Both the position numbers and the translations under genes were made by a program. This document shows positions 17,414 to 25,725 of a DNA stretch of 64,000 bases, piece after piece. The first letter of the stretch is position 1; each line of letters starts with the position of its first letter. The notes below the pieces were generated by a model, which saw only the letters and a program-made list of their open reading frames with translations, ran no database searches and was not told where the DNA came from. Source of the DNA: Mycolicibacterium austroafricanum (lineage in GTDB: Bacteria; Actinomycetota; Actinomycetes; Mycobacteriales; Mycobacteriaceae); the NCBI RefSeq assembly GCF_000612725.1, contig NZ_HG964457.1, forward strand, positions 1 through 64,000, read 5' to 3'.

Positions 17414-18701
17414 CTGTGGCCGCCCGCCCCAGCCGCACGGGCAGGTGCCGATAGCCGTGCAGGGTCACCAGGTCACGCGGCTCGGCCGGCGCAGTGAGGT
17501 GCAGGTCGGGATAGCGGGTGAACAACTCCCGCAGCGCGGTCGCGCCCTCGATACGCGCCAGCGCCGCGCCGAGACAGACGTGGATGCCGCTGGCGAACGC
17601 GAGATGGTCGCGGGCGTTCGCACGGGTGATGTCGAACGTCTGCGGGCGGTCGAACACTTTCGGGTCGCGGTTGGCGCCGCCCAACAGCATCACGATCACC
17701 GCCCCCTTGCGGATTCCCACACCCGCGATCTCGGTGTCGCGGTGCGCGGTTCGGGCCGTCATCTGCACCGGGCTGTCGTAGCGCAGGATCTCCTCCACCG
17801 CGGATGGCCACAATCCGGGGTCGTCGCGCAGCAGCGCCAACTGGTCGGGGTGGTCGAGCAGCGCGGCGATACCGTTTCCGATGAGGTTCACCGTCGTCTC
17901 CACCCCAGCACCGACGAGAAGCGCTGCATTCGAGATCAATTCACGTCCGGACAGACTGCCGTCGAGTGCCAGGCTGCTGAACGGCGTGCCGTCGGCGCCG
18001 TTCTGGTGAAGCCGGCGGAAATGCGCGCCGAGGTGGGTGTCGACGTCGACGAGTCCGTCGATCGCTGCGCGGAACGGCCGCCACCCGATACCGATGTCCA
18101 GCAGTGCGGCGCCGGTTTCGCCCCATCCGAGAATCCTCGCGCGGTCCTCGTCCGGGACACCGAGCATCCGCGAGATCACCGCGGCGGGCAGTTGCGCCGC
18201 ATAATCGGCGATCAAGTCCACCTCCCGGCGGCGGCCGAGGTCGTCGAGCAGCTCGGCGGTGAGCTCACCGATCCTGGTGTCCAGCGCCGCGATCGATCTC
18301 GGGGTGAAGCTGCGGGAGACCAACTTCCGGTACTCGGTGTGCTGTGGCGGGTCGGTCATCAACATGGCGGGTGGTTCCACGGGGTTCGGCAGCCCCGGGT
18401 CGACGCGCCGTATGAGTCCGAGCAGTGCGTCGGGAAGTCCGGTCTCGGACGGGTCTGCCACACCGAAGTCGTTGTCGCGCAGCACTGTCCGGCACACATC
18501 GTAGTCCGCGGTCGCCCACACCACCGGGGTCCGCATCAACGGACCCGCGGCCCGGATCTCCTCGATGAGCGCCAGACGGTCACCACGCCCGAGGATGAGC
18601 CGAGCCAGCGGCTCCCCGCGTCGCGCCCGCACCGTGAGGAACGCCCGGGGCACGCCGTGCACGGTGGCCCAGCGCAGCCAGACGGCCGGCCGGGACCTCA
18701 T
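17394..18701 (-). CDS. Cytochrome P450, CYP140-like
   Basis: A 435-residue haem monooxygenase. The I-helix is VGAGVETTVN (oxygen-activating E-T-T), the K-helix ExxR lies in EEILRYDSP, and the haem-ligand loop FASGIHVCLG has Cys376. The N-terminal segment (RWATVHGVPRAFLTVRARRG) and the run LDIGIGWRPF recall M. tuberculosis CYP140 (Rv1880c), whose substrate is unknown. The ATG at 18701 overlaps the stop of the upstream small gene (ATGA), so the two are co-translated. No ferredoxin is adjacent. Confidence 0.85.
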   Translation of the reverse strand: MRSRPAVWLRWATVHGVPRAFLTVRARRGEPLARLILGRGDRLALIEEIRAAGPLMRTPVVWATADYDVCRTVLRDNDFGVADPSETGLPDALLGLIRRVDPGLPNPVEPPAMLMTDPPQHTEYRKLVSRSFTPRSIAALDTRIGELTAELLDDLGRRREVDLIADYAAQLPAAVISRMLGVPDEDRARILGWGETGAALLDIGIGWRPFRAAIDGLVDVDTHLGAHFRRLHQNGADGTPFSSLALDGSLSGRELISNAALLVGAGVETTVNLIGNGIAALLDHPDQLALLRDDPGLWPSAVEEILRYDSPVQMTARTAHRDTEIAGVGIRKGAVIVMLLGGANRDPKVFDRPQTFDITRANARDHLAFASGIHVCLGAALARIEGATALRELFTRYPDLHLTAPAEPRDLVTLHGYRHLPVRLGRAATATRRAS

Positions 18702-19078
18702 GCGACGGTCTGGTTGTCGGGGCGAGGGCCGGCGTAGATGTCGACCATGTGCTGCTCGCCCCGATCCAGGGCCCGCACCCGCACCGACCTGCGCGCGGCG
18801 GCGTCCAGCAGCGCGCGCAGCCCAGGGTTGGCCGCCGCCAGATCGGCGCGCACCTGATCTGCCGACCGGTCGTCCTGCGCCGCCTGGTCCAGCTTGGCGG
18901 CCAGCATGTTGACCCATCGGTGCCGCAGAGACAGCAGCAGCCCCTCCTCGTCACCGAAGAGCCGCTGTACGTCGTCGGAGCCTGCTGCGGAGTTCAGCGC
19001 GCCGTCGGGGTCGGTGGTGGCGCGTTCCACCATGTCGGCCATGAACGCCATCCGCTCGTGCAACTGTGACCATGTCAT
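18698..19078 (-). CDS. Small conserved hypothetical protein coupled to a P450
   Basis: A 126-residue, probably all-helical cytoplasmic protein with no signal peptide or membrane segment and no motif I recognise. It starts MTWSQLHERM and has an Ala/Arg/Asp-rich second half that ends four bases inside the P450 start. Tight coupling suggests a joint function with the P450, such as a partner or stability factor, but this is inference from position only. Confidence 0.6.
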   Translation of the reverse strand: MTWSQLHERMAFMADMVERATTDPDGALNSAAGSDDVQRLFGDEEGLLLSLRHRWVNMLAAKLDQAAQDDRSADQVRADLAAANPGLRALLDAAARRSVRVRALDRGEQHMVDIYAGPRPDNQTVA

Positions 19079-19137
19079 GCTTCGACGCTACGAAGATCTG
19101 GGCCGCCGATCGTCGTGCCCGGGTCCGATCTTGAACT

Positions 19138-19171
19138 CCTACCGTGGTAGGACATCCGTTGCCTACCACGG
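19138..19171. promoter_or_regulatory. Inverted-repeat operator upstream of the two-component system
   Basis: CCGTGGTAGG (19142-19151) is repeated inverted as CCTACCACGG (19162-19171) with a 10-bp spacer, and the left half also forms the 14-bp palindrome CCTACCGTGGTAGG (19138-19151). It lies 41 bp before the histidine kinase start and 60 bp before the divergent small gene. It is a likely site for the encoded response regulator or another dimeric regulator. Confidence 0.6.
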
Positions 19172-19211
19172 ACTGATGCCGCGGCCGCGGTCGCGCCGAT
19201 AAGCTGGCCTG

Positions 19212-20426
19212 ATGCTGGCTGCGGTGAGGCGCCAATTCCGGCGATACATGCGCAGGAAGAGCGAGATGATGCCCGGGGGCTTCTCGTGGCCGATCGTCGT
19301 GAGCATCGACGTGGCCCTGTTCATCGTCTCTGCGGTCGCCATCCTGCAACGCCCCGAGTCACAGTGGTGGATCGCAATCCTCGGCCTCGCCGTGGCGTAC
19401 TCGCCGTACCTGGTGTTCTTCGCCGTCGACATCAGTGTGTCGCCGGCCGTCGAGGCGTTGGCGCTGGGACTGGCGTGGATGCTGGCCATTTCGATCTGGC
19501 TGTTCGGCATGTCGGCACCGATCGAGGGTGATTTCGCCCCGGTCCTGCTCGGACTGGTCACCGGGGTCATCGGCTCGATGACGTCGATGCGGGGCGGAAT
19601 GCTGGCCGCCGTGACGGCGGCGGGCATACTCGGCGCCGCGGTCGCGATGGATCGTGTCGACACGCCCTGGCTGTACCTGAGCTTCATCGGGATCGGTTGG
19701 CTGGTCGGCTATCTGATGCGGATCCAGCAGGAGTTGCTCCTCGAACAGAGAGAGGCCCAGCAGAAGCTCGCCGAGCATGCGGCGGTCGACGAACGGCGGC
19801 GCATCGCGCGCGAGGTGCACGACGTGATCGCGCACTCGCTGACCGTGACCCTGCTGCATGTCACCGGGGCGCGTCGCGGTCTGCAGGAGGACCGCGACGT
19901 CGACGAGGCGGTGGAGGCACTGGAGCAGGCCGAACGACTGGGCCGCCAGGCCATGGCCGACATCCGACGCACCGTCGGATTGCTCGACGACGCCGTCGGC
20001 AAGGTCACCCCGGAGCCGGGTGTCGGTGACATCGCGATGCTGGTCGACGATTTCGTGCGCGCCGGGCTGGCGGTGAGGTTCGAGTCGAGCGGTCGGCACG
20101 ACCGGATCTCCGGGGCTGCCGGTCTCGCGCTCTACCGCATCGCGCAGGAATCGCTGGCCAATATCGCCAAGCATGCGCCCGACGCAGTGTCGGAGTTGTC
20201 GCTGACGGTCTCGCCGTCCGAGGCGGTGCTGACCGTCACGAACCGGCTGCCGGTACCGGTCGCCGCGGCGAACTGTGCGGACGGGCGCGGGATGCGCGGG
20301 ATGCGTCAGCGCGTCCAACAGCTCGGCGGCACGGTCAATGCCGGCCCGGACGGTGACGGCTGGGTGGTGCACGCGACGATCCCGCTCGACGACGAATCGT
20401 GCGTGTTGCGAGGGTGCGGCGGATGA
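19212..20426 (+). CDS. NarL/DesK-type sensor histidine kinase
   Basis: A 404-residue membrane kinase with about five to six N-terminal helices (28-170) and almost no extracellular domain, so it probably senses a membrane-associated signal. The HisKA_3 dimerisation helix has the phospho-acceptor His203 in RRRIAREVHDVIAHS. The HATPase domain follows with YRIAQESLANIAKHA (N-box) and DGRGMRGMRQR (G-box). Its stop overlaps the response regulator start (ATGA), giving a standard two-gene system. The stimulus is unknown. Confidence 0.9.
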   Translation: MLAAVRRQFRRYMRRKSEMMPGGFSWPIVVSIDVALFIVSAVAILQRPESQWWIAILGLAVAYSPYLVFFAVDISVSPAVEALALGLAWMLAISIWLFGMSAPIEGDFAPVLLGLVTGVIGSMTSMRGGMLAAVTAAGILGAAVAMDRVDTPWLYLSFIGIGWLVGYLMRIQQELLLEQREAQQKLAEHAAVDERRRIAREVHDVIAHSLTVTLLHVTGARRGLQEDRDVDEAVEALEQAERLGRQAMADIRRTVGLLDDAVGKVTPEPGVGDIAMLVDDFVRAGLAVRFESSGRHDRISGAAGLALYRIAQESLANIAKHAPDAVSELSLTVSPSEAVLTVTNRLPVPVAAANCADGRGMRGMRQRVQQLGGTVNAGPDGDGWVVHATIPLDDESCVLRGCGG

Positions 20427-21082
20427 CCGACGGTGTGATCGCCGCGCTGCTGGTTGACGACCAGGAACTGGTCCGCTCGGGGCTGCGCCGGATCTTGCGC
20501 CGCAAGGACGGCATCGCCGTGGTGGGGGAGTGCGCCGACGGTGACGAGGTACCTGCCGCGGTCGCGGCGTACCGCCCTGACGTCGTGGTGATGGACCTCC
20601 GGATGAAGCGGGTCAACGGGATCGAGGCGACGCGCAGGCTCACCGCCGCCGGTGGGCCGCCCGTGCTGGCGCTGACCACGTTCAGCGACGAGGAGTTGTT
20701 GTCTGGTGTATTGCGGGCCGGCGCATCGGGTTTCGTGTTGAAGGATTCACCGGCCGAGGAACTGATCCGCGCGGTACGCGCTGTCGCCCGCGGTGACGGC
20801 TTCCTCGACCCGTCGGTCACCGCCCGCGTGCTCGACACCTACCGCACGGCGGCCGAGGAACCCGTCCCCGAGGCCGTCGACGACCTGACGCCACGGGAAC
20901 TCGACGTGCTGCGGCTGATGGCCAAGGGCCGGTCGAATTCCGAGATCGCCGATGAGCTGGTGATCTCGGGCGTGACCGTCAAGAGCCACATCGGCCGGAT
21001 CTTCCTCAAGCTGCGGTTGCGTGACCGGGCCGCGGCGATCGTGTATGCGTATCAGAAGGGGATCGTGGCGCCGCGCGCGTGA
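20423..21082 (+). CDS. NarL/FixJ-family response regulator
   Basis: A 219-residue regulator. The receiver domain (about 7-122) has the acidic pair DD (12-13), phospho-acceptor Asp58 in VVVMDLRM, and the conserved Thr and Lys. A LuxR-type helix-turn-helix follows (about 152-210; LTPRELDVLRLMAKG and VKSHIGRIFLKL). Partner of the upstream kinase. I chose the ATG at 20423 overlapping the kinase stop over a GTG 24 bp earlier. The inverted repeat at 19138-19171 is a candidate target for autoregulation. Confidence 0.92.
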   Translation: MTDGVIAALLVDDQELVRSGLRRILRRKDGIAVVGECADGDEVPAAVAAYRPDVVVMDLRMKRVNGIEATRRLTAAGGPPVLALTTFSDEELLSGVLRAGASGFVLKDSPAEELIRAVRAVARGDGFLDPSVTARVLDTYRTAAEEPVPEAVDDLTPRELDVLRLMAKGRSNSEIADELVISGVTVKSHIGRIFLKLRLRDRAAAIVYAYQKGIVAPRA

Positions 21083-21799
21083 TCAGACCCGACGCGGTGC
21101 GGCGAGGCGCTCCCGGCGCAGCTGGCTGACCTCCGGAAGGTGCAGTGGTGCAAGGGGACCCACCACCTTGGCGAGCAGGTGGTCGGCAAGCTGCGGATTG
21201 CGGGCCAGGCAGCACCCGTGCAGATAGGTCGCGACGATGCTGCCCTGCACGGCCCCGTCGAACCCGTCGCCCGCCCGGTTGCCCACCCCCTTGGTCACCC
21301 GCGCCAGCGGACGGGCATCCGGCCCCAGAACCGTTCCGCCGCGGTGGTTCTCGAAACCGGTCAGTGGATCCGTGAGGCCGTCGACCAGCGGTGTCCCCGC
21401 CACCTCACCGATGGCGCGCTCCGACTGCGGGGACGTCGTCACGTCAAGCACTCCGACCCCGTCGACGCGTTCCCCGGCCGAGGTCTCGTACCAGTGGCCC
21501 AGCACCTGGATCGCCGCACAGATCGCCAACACCGGCGCACCCCGCGAGATCGCCTGCTGCAGACCGGGGTAGCGGATCAGATGTTTGGTGGCCAGCCGCT
21601 GCGCATAGTCCTCCGCGCCGCCGAGCGTGTAGAGGTCCAGTTCGGCGGGCACCGGATCGTCCAGCGTGATCTCCACGATCTCGGCGTCGATTCCGCGCAT
21701 CCGCAACCGTTGCCGCAGCACCACCGAGTTGCCGCCGTCACCGTAGGTGCCCATCACGTCGGGCAGTACCAGCCCGATCCGCACAGTTGATTCAGACAC
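21083..21799 (-). CDS. gatD: Lipid II isoglutaminyl synthase, glutaminase subunit GatD
   Basis: A 238-residue class I glutamine amidotransferase (formerly CobQ2, Rv3713). It frees ammonia from glutamine for MurT, which amidates the D-glutamate of lipid II. The nucleophile is Cys94 in LAICAAIQVLG and the catalytic His lies in TYLHGCC (about 194). A GTG start overlaps the murT stop by 8 bp, which fits a stoichiometric complex. It ends back to back with the response regulator, with no base between them (TGATCA). Confidence 0.92.
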   Translation of the reverse strand: MSESTVRIGLVLPDVMGTYGDGGNSVVLRQRLRMRGIDAEIVEITLDDPVPAELDLYTLGGAEDYAQRLATKHLIRYPGLQQAISRGAPVLAICAAIQVLGHWYETSAGERVDGVGVLDVTTSPQSERAIGEVAGTPLVDGLTDPLTGFENHRGGTVLGPDARPLARVTKGVGNRAGDGFDGAVQGSIVATYLHGCCLARNPQLADHLLAKVVGPLAPLHLPEVSQLRRERLAAPRRV

Positions 21800-23018
21800 G
21801 GTCGAGCACTCGATTCAGTTGCAGGAACGCCGTGTAGTTGGCCAGCACCTCGACGTGCCCGGGGGGACAGGACGCGATGGCGGCCACCGTGTCGTGCACC
21901 AGGGTGTGTTCGACGCCTGCGTAGCCGAGCCGCACGGCGAGGTCGGTGCCGCGCTCGCCGGCCGCCACCACGGGCACCGACTCGAAATGCTCGAAGCGCA
22001 CGTCCCACAGCCAGGACAGGTCCTCGCCGTCGGGAACCTGGCCGTTGACCGCGATGACCACCCCGGCCGCATCACGGTCCACCATCGACAGTGCTTCCTG
22101 CCAGCCGGCGGGGTTCTTGGCCAACAGGATCCGCGCGGTGTGCCCGCCGATCTGCACCGTGCGGTAGCGGCCCGCGACCTCGTCCACGGCGGACACCGCA
22201 GCGACCGCGGCAGCCGGGTCGGCGCCCAGGACCACGGCGGCGGCCACGGCCTGCGTGGCGTTGCCCCGGTTCACGGTGCCCGGCAGCGTCAGCGTCATCG
22301 GCAGCGTCAGCCCGTCGGGTCCGTGGATGTGGGTGTCGTCGAACCACCAGTCGGGGGTGGGCCGCTTGAAGTCACATCCGGTCGAATACCAGTGCGCCCC
22401 GTCGCGGACGATGATCTCGCCCGAGCGCGGGCAGCTGACCGAGTCGCTGGCCCAGCCGCCGCCTGCGGCCACCCACACCACGTCCGGGCTGTCGTAGGCC
22501 GCCGAGGTCATCAGCACGTCGTCACAGTTGGCCACGACGACCGCCGACGGATGCCGGGCCAGCCCGGCGCGCAGCGTGCGCTCGATGTGGTTGATCTCAC
22601 CGACCCGGTCGAGCTGATCGCGGGACAGGTTCAGCAGGACGATCACCGCCGGTGACACCGCATCGCTGACGTGCGGGACGTGCATCTCGTCGACCTCGAG
22701 CGCGGCCAGCGGCGCGCCAGGGGCGGCGGCCAGCGCGGCGACCAGCCCGGCGTCCATGTTGGCGCCCTCGGCGTTGGTGGCCACCGGCCCGACCGTGGCC
22801 AGCGCGGCCGCGGTCATCCGCGTCGTCGTCGACTTGCCGTTGGTCCCGGTGATGACGACCGTGCGCCGGCCCCGGCCGAGCTGGCCCAGGATCGACCTGT
22901 CGAGCGTCATCGCCACCAGGCCGCCGATCATCGCGCCGGCGCCCCGCCCGGTGACGCGGGACGCCCAGCGTGCGCCTGCACCTGCGGCAAGGGCGATTCG
23001 TCCGCGCGGGGTGACCAT
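21792..23018 (-). CDS. murT: Lipid II isoglutaminyl synthase, Mur-ligase-like subunit MurT
   Basis: A 408-residue Mur ligase homologue (Rv3712). It has the ATP loop GTNGKSTTT (58-66), the central motif with LEVDEMHVP and NLSRDQLDRVGE, and a C-terminal DUF1727 domain that contacts GatD. Peptidoglycan amidation by MurT/GatD is needed for cross-linking. The inserted zinc ribbon known from the S. aureus enzyme seems degenerate: CPRS and STGC retain one cysteine of each pair. The ATG at 23018 has no obvious strong ribosome site but gives the family start. Confidence 0.92.
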   Translation of the reverse strand: MVTPRGRIALAAGAGARWASRVTGRGAGAMIGGLVAMTLDRSILGQLGRGRRTVVITGTNGKSTTTRMTAAALATVGPVATNAEGANMDAGLVAALAAAPGAPLAALEVDEMHVPHVSDAVSPAVIVLLNLSRDQLDRVGEINHIERTLRAGLARHPSAVVVANCDDVLMTSAAYDSPDVVWVAAGGGWASDSVSCPRSGEIIVRDGAHWYSTGCDFKRPTPDWWFDDTHIHGPDGLTLPMTLTLPGTVNRGNATQAVAAAVVLGADPAAAVAAVSAVDEVAGRYRTVQIGGHTARILLAKNPAGWQEALSMVDRDAAGVVIAVNGQVPDGEDLSWLWDVRFEHFESVPVVAAGERGTDLAVRLGYAGVEHTLVHDTVAAIASCPPGHVEVLANYTAFLQLNRVLDRV

Positions 23019-23096
23019 TCCCGGCAGTTTAGAAGAGGGGCCGACACGCGGGGTGATGGAGCAAGGCATGTCAGCCCCCCGTGCCATTCTCGATGT

Positions 23097-24098
23097 GTGA
23101 GTTCAACCGCCGGAAGTCGCTGGGGCAGACCTGCCGACCAGCCCGGCGCGGGCTGGGCCGTGGTCGATGTCGAGACCTCGGGTTTCCGGCCAGGGCAGGC
23201 CCGCATCGTCAGCGTCGCGGCGCTGGCCCTCAGCGACGACGGCAACGTCGAGAAGAGCCTCTACAGCCTGCTCGATCCCGGTGTGGATCCCGGACCCACC
23301 CATGTGCACGGGTTGACCGCCGAGATGCTGGCCGGCCAACCCGCGTTCGGCGACGTCGTCGGCGACCTGATCGAGGTGCTGCGGGGCCGCACCCTGGTCG
23401 CCCACAACGTCGGTTTCGACTACTCGTTCCTGACCGCCGAAGCCGAGATGGTGCACGCCGAACTGCCCGTCGACACGGTGATGTGCACCGTCGAGCTGGC
23501 CCGCCGCCTCGATCTCGGCCTGGACAACCTGCGGCTGGAGACGTTGGCCGCGCACTGGGGCGTCACGCAGATGAAGCCGCACGATGCACTCGACGACGCG
23601 ATGGTGTTGGCTCAGATCCTCAAGCCGGTGCTGGTGCGCGCTCAGGAGCGCCGCAAGTGGCTGCCGGTGCACCCGGTGAGCCGCCGCACGTGGCCCAACG
23701 GCCGCATCACCCACGACGAATTCCGGCCGCTCAAGGCGCTCGCCGCCAGGATGCCGTGCGCCTACGCCAACCCGGGAGTCTTCGTGGCCGGCAGACCGCT
23801 GGTGCAGGGCATGCGGGTGGCGCTGTCGGCAGAGGTCGGGCACACCCACGAGGAGCTCGTCGAGCGGATCCTGCATGCCGGGTTGGCGTTCACCGAGGTC
23901 GTGGACGGGCATACCTCGCTCGTCGTCTGCGACGATCCCGCGCCCGAGCAGGGCAAGGGGTATCAGGCCGGCGGTTTCGGGGTGCCGACGCTCGGCAGTG
24001 CCGAGTTCCTGCGGCACCTCGACACGGTGATCGGTGGGTCGGCGATCGAGGAGTTCGCCGACCAGGCGTCCGCCGGAGACCAGTTCACGTTGTTCTGA
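23097..24098 (+). CDS. DnaQ-like DEDDh 3'-5' exonuclease with C-terminal BRCT domain
   Basis: A 333-residue protein equivalent to Rv3711c. The exonuclease domain (about 18-185) has the acidic residues Asp24 and Glu26 (VVDVETSG), Asp in AHNVGFDYSFL, and the DEDDh signature HDALDDAMVL. Residues about 245-320 resemble a BRCT domain. In mycobacteria the replicative proofreader is the PHP domain of DnaE1, so this protein is thought to act in repair or be accessory. The GTG at 23097 is the nearest start keeping the whole domain. Confidence 0.88.
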   Translation: MSSTAGSRWGRPADQPGAGWAVVDVETSGFRPGQARIVSVAALALSDDGNVEKSLYSLLDPGVDPGPTHVHGLTAEMLAGQPAFGDVVGDLIEVLRGRTLVAHNVGFDYSFLTAEAEMVHAELPVDTVMCTVELARRLDLGLDNLRLETLAAHWGVTQMKPHDALDDAMVLAQILKPVLVRAQERRKWLPVHPVSRRTWPNGRITHDEFRPLKALAARMPCAYANPGVFVAGRPLVQGMRVALSAEVGHTHEELVERILHAGLAFTEVVDGHTSLVVCDDPAPEQGKGYQAGGFGVPTLGSAEFLRHLDTVIGGSAIEEFADQASAGDQFTLF

Positions 24099-24106
24099 GC
24101 TCGGGT

Positions 24107-24961
24107 TCAGCCGTGCCTGGCACGCCACGTGCGCGGCGACTCACCGTGGCAGCTGCGGAACTGCCGGGTGAAGTAACCGGGATCGGTCATGCCGACGCGT
24201 CTGCCCACCTCCCCGACGGTCAGCTCGGTAGCGAGTAGCAGGGCACGTGCCTCGGCCATCCGGCGCTCGGCGATCCACGAGCCGACGGTACGGCCCGTGC
24301 GACGGCGGACGACCGTGGTGAGGTATCCCGCAGTCAGGCCGCACTCGCGGGCGACATCGCGCAGCGTCAGCGGTTCACCGAGCCGACGCTCGATGACGTC
24401 GAACACCTGGGCCAGCAGCGGTTCGTTGCTGCGCCGCAGATCGCCGACCACGTCATCGGAGAGACGGGCCAGCTCGATCAGCAGCACAGTCAGGTGCGCC
24501 AGCGCCGCTTGAGCGTAACCGTCGCGACGGTCGGTCAACTCCGCCTGCAGGGCGGCGACACCGGCGTCCCAGAACGGGCGCCGGGCGGCGGGGACCTCCA
24601 GTCGCAAGATGCCGTCGTGGTGTCCGTGCAGAAAGGGAGACAGCAGCGGATGCGCCCGCCAGGTCGGCCACGGTGAGCGTGCGCCCTCGCCAAGCGCAGC
24701 CGGGTCGAAGAACACCGCGACCGCCCCGGTCCGGTCGCCGCCCCGGCCCGGATCCACCGGCAGGCCCGCGGCCACCACATCGACCGACCCGGTCGCCGGT
24801 TGGTAGACGAGCACCGGGAACTCGTGGATGTGCGTGGTGCGCACCGGAGGTGCGTCCGGGCCGAGTTCCAGGACGGACACCGGCGCCTGCGGGCGACGGC
24901 GCGGATACGCGTACACCGGCGTTCCGTCGCGGCGGCCGGCGAAGACGGCTGTCTCGGACAC
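24107..24961 (-). CDS. AraC-family transcriptional regulator
   Basis: A 284-residue regulator with an N-terminal cupin-like sensing domain (HIHEFPVLVYQP, about 44-55) and a C-terminal AraC double helix-turn-helix (about 185-283; LRDVARECGLTAGYLTTVVR and VGRRVGMTDPGYFTRQFR). It diverges from the methyltransferase gene with only 55 bp between the starts, so it probably controls that gene. The start is GTG at 24961. The ligand is unknown. Confidence 0.85.
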   Translation of the reverse strand: MSETAVFAGRRDGTPVYAYPRRRPQAPVSVLELGPDAPPVRTTHIHEFPVLVYQPATGSVDVVAAGLPVDPGRGGDRTGAVAVFFDPAALGEGARSPWPTWRAHPLLSPFLHGHHDGILRLEVPAARRPFWDAGVAALQAELTDRRDGYAQAALAHLTVLLIELARLSDDVVGDLRRSNEPLLAQVFDVIERRLGEPLTLRDVARECGLTAGYLTTVVRRRTGRTVGSWIAERRMAEARALLLATELTVGEVGRRVGMTDPGYFTRQFRSCHGESPRTWRARHG

Positions 24962-25016
24962 GAGTCAAAGATAGTCCCGGTCTTGACGAATATCAGCCGA
25001 CACCCGTTGTCCGCCA

Positions 25017-25703
25017 ATGGTCAGCATGGATCACATGACAGAAAATCCTCCACATCCGGTGGCGCGCACCTGGGGTAATCGTCACGACTACCTGCCCGCC
25101 GCCGGTCGCGACTTCTTCCTGCCTGCCTACGACCTTCTGGTCCGGCTGTTGGGAACGTACCCGCTCTACGACGAACTGGTCACCCAGGCCGAGCTGGCCG
25201 GCGAGCTCGACGTCCTCGAAATCGGCTGTGGCACAGGGAACCTCACCGCGCGTGCACTGCGTGCGGCGCCGTCGGCCCGGATCACGGCCACCGACCCCGA
25301 CCCCCGGGCGGTCACCAGGGCGCGGCGGAAGGCCGCCGGCGAAGGCCCCGTCCGGTTCGAGACCGCCTATGCCCAGGAGTTGCCGTTCGCCGACGCATCC
25401 TTCGATCGGGTGCTCTCGTCACTGATGCTGCATCACCTCGACGACGGCACGAAGGTGTCTGCCCTCGCCGAGGCGTGGCGCGTGCTGAGGCCGGGCGGCC
25501 GGCTGCACATCGTCGACGTCGGCGGTGCAGATCAACCCGAGGGCCTGATGTCGCGGCTCACCGGCCACCGCCATGCCGCGGCCGGCGCACGGCTGCCCCA
25601 ACTCGTCGAGGCCGCCGGGTTCGACACCACTGTGGTCGCGACCCGCCGGCTTCGGGTGTTCGGGCCGGTGTCGTTCATCCGGGCGACGCGGCCGGGTGAG
25701 TGA
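25017..25703 (+). CDS. Class I SAM-dependent methyltransferase
   Basis: A 228-residue Rossmann-fold methyltransferase with motif I LEIGCGTGN, an acidic motif II end (ATDPDP), and the post-motif segments FDRVLSSLMLHHL and LRPGGRLHIVD. It resembles UbiE/COQ5-like and small-molecule methyltransferases; the substrate is unknown. Starts at 25017, 25026 and 25035 are all possible and none has a convincing ribosome site. It is divergent from the AraC regulator. Confidence 0.82.
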   Translation: MVSMDHMTENPPHPVARTWGNRHDYLPAAGRDFFLPAYDLLVRLLGTYPLYDELVTQAELAGELDVLEIGCGTGNLTARALRAAPSARITATDPDPRAVTRARRKAAGEGPVRFETAYAQELPFADASFDRVLSSLMLHHLDDGTKVSALAEAWRVLRPGGRLHIVDVGGADQPEGLMSRLTGHRHAAAGARLPQLVEAAGFDTTVVATRRLRVFGPVSFIRATRPGE

Positions 25704-25725
25704 GCGATGTCCTACAGTGCTCGAC

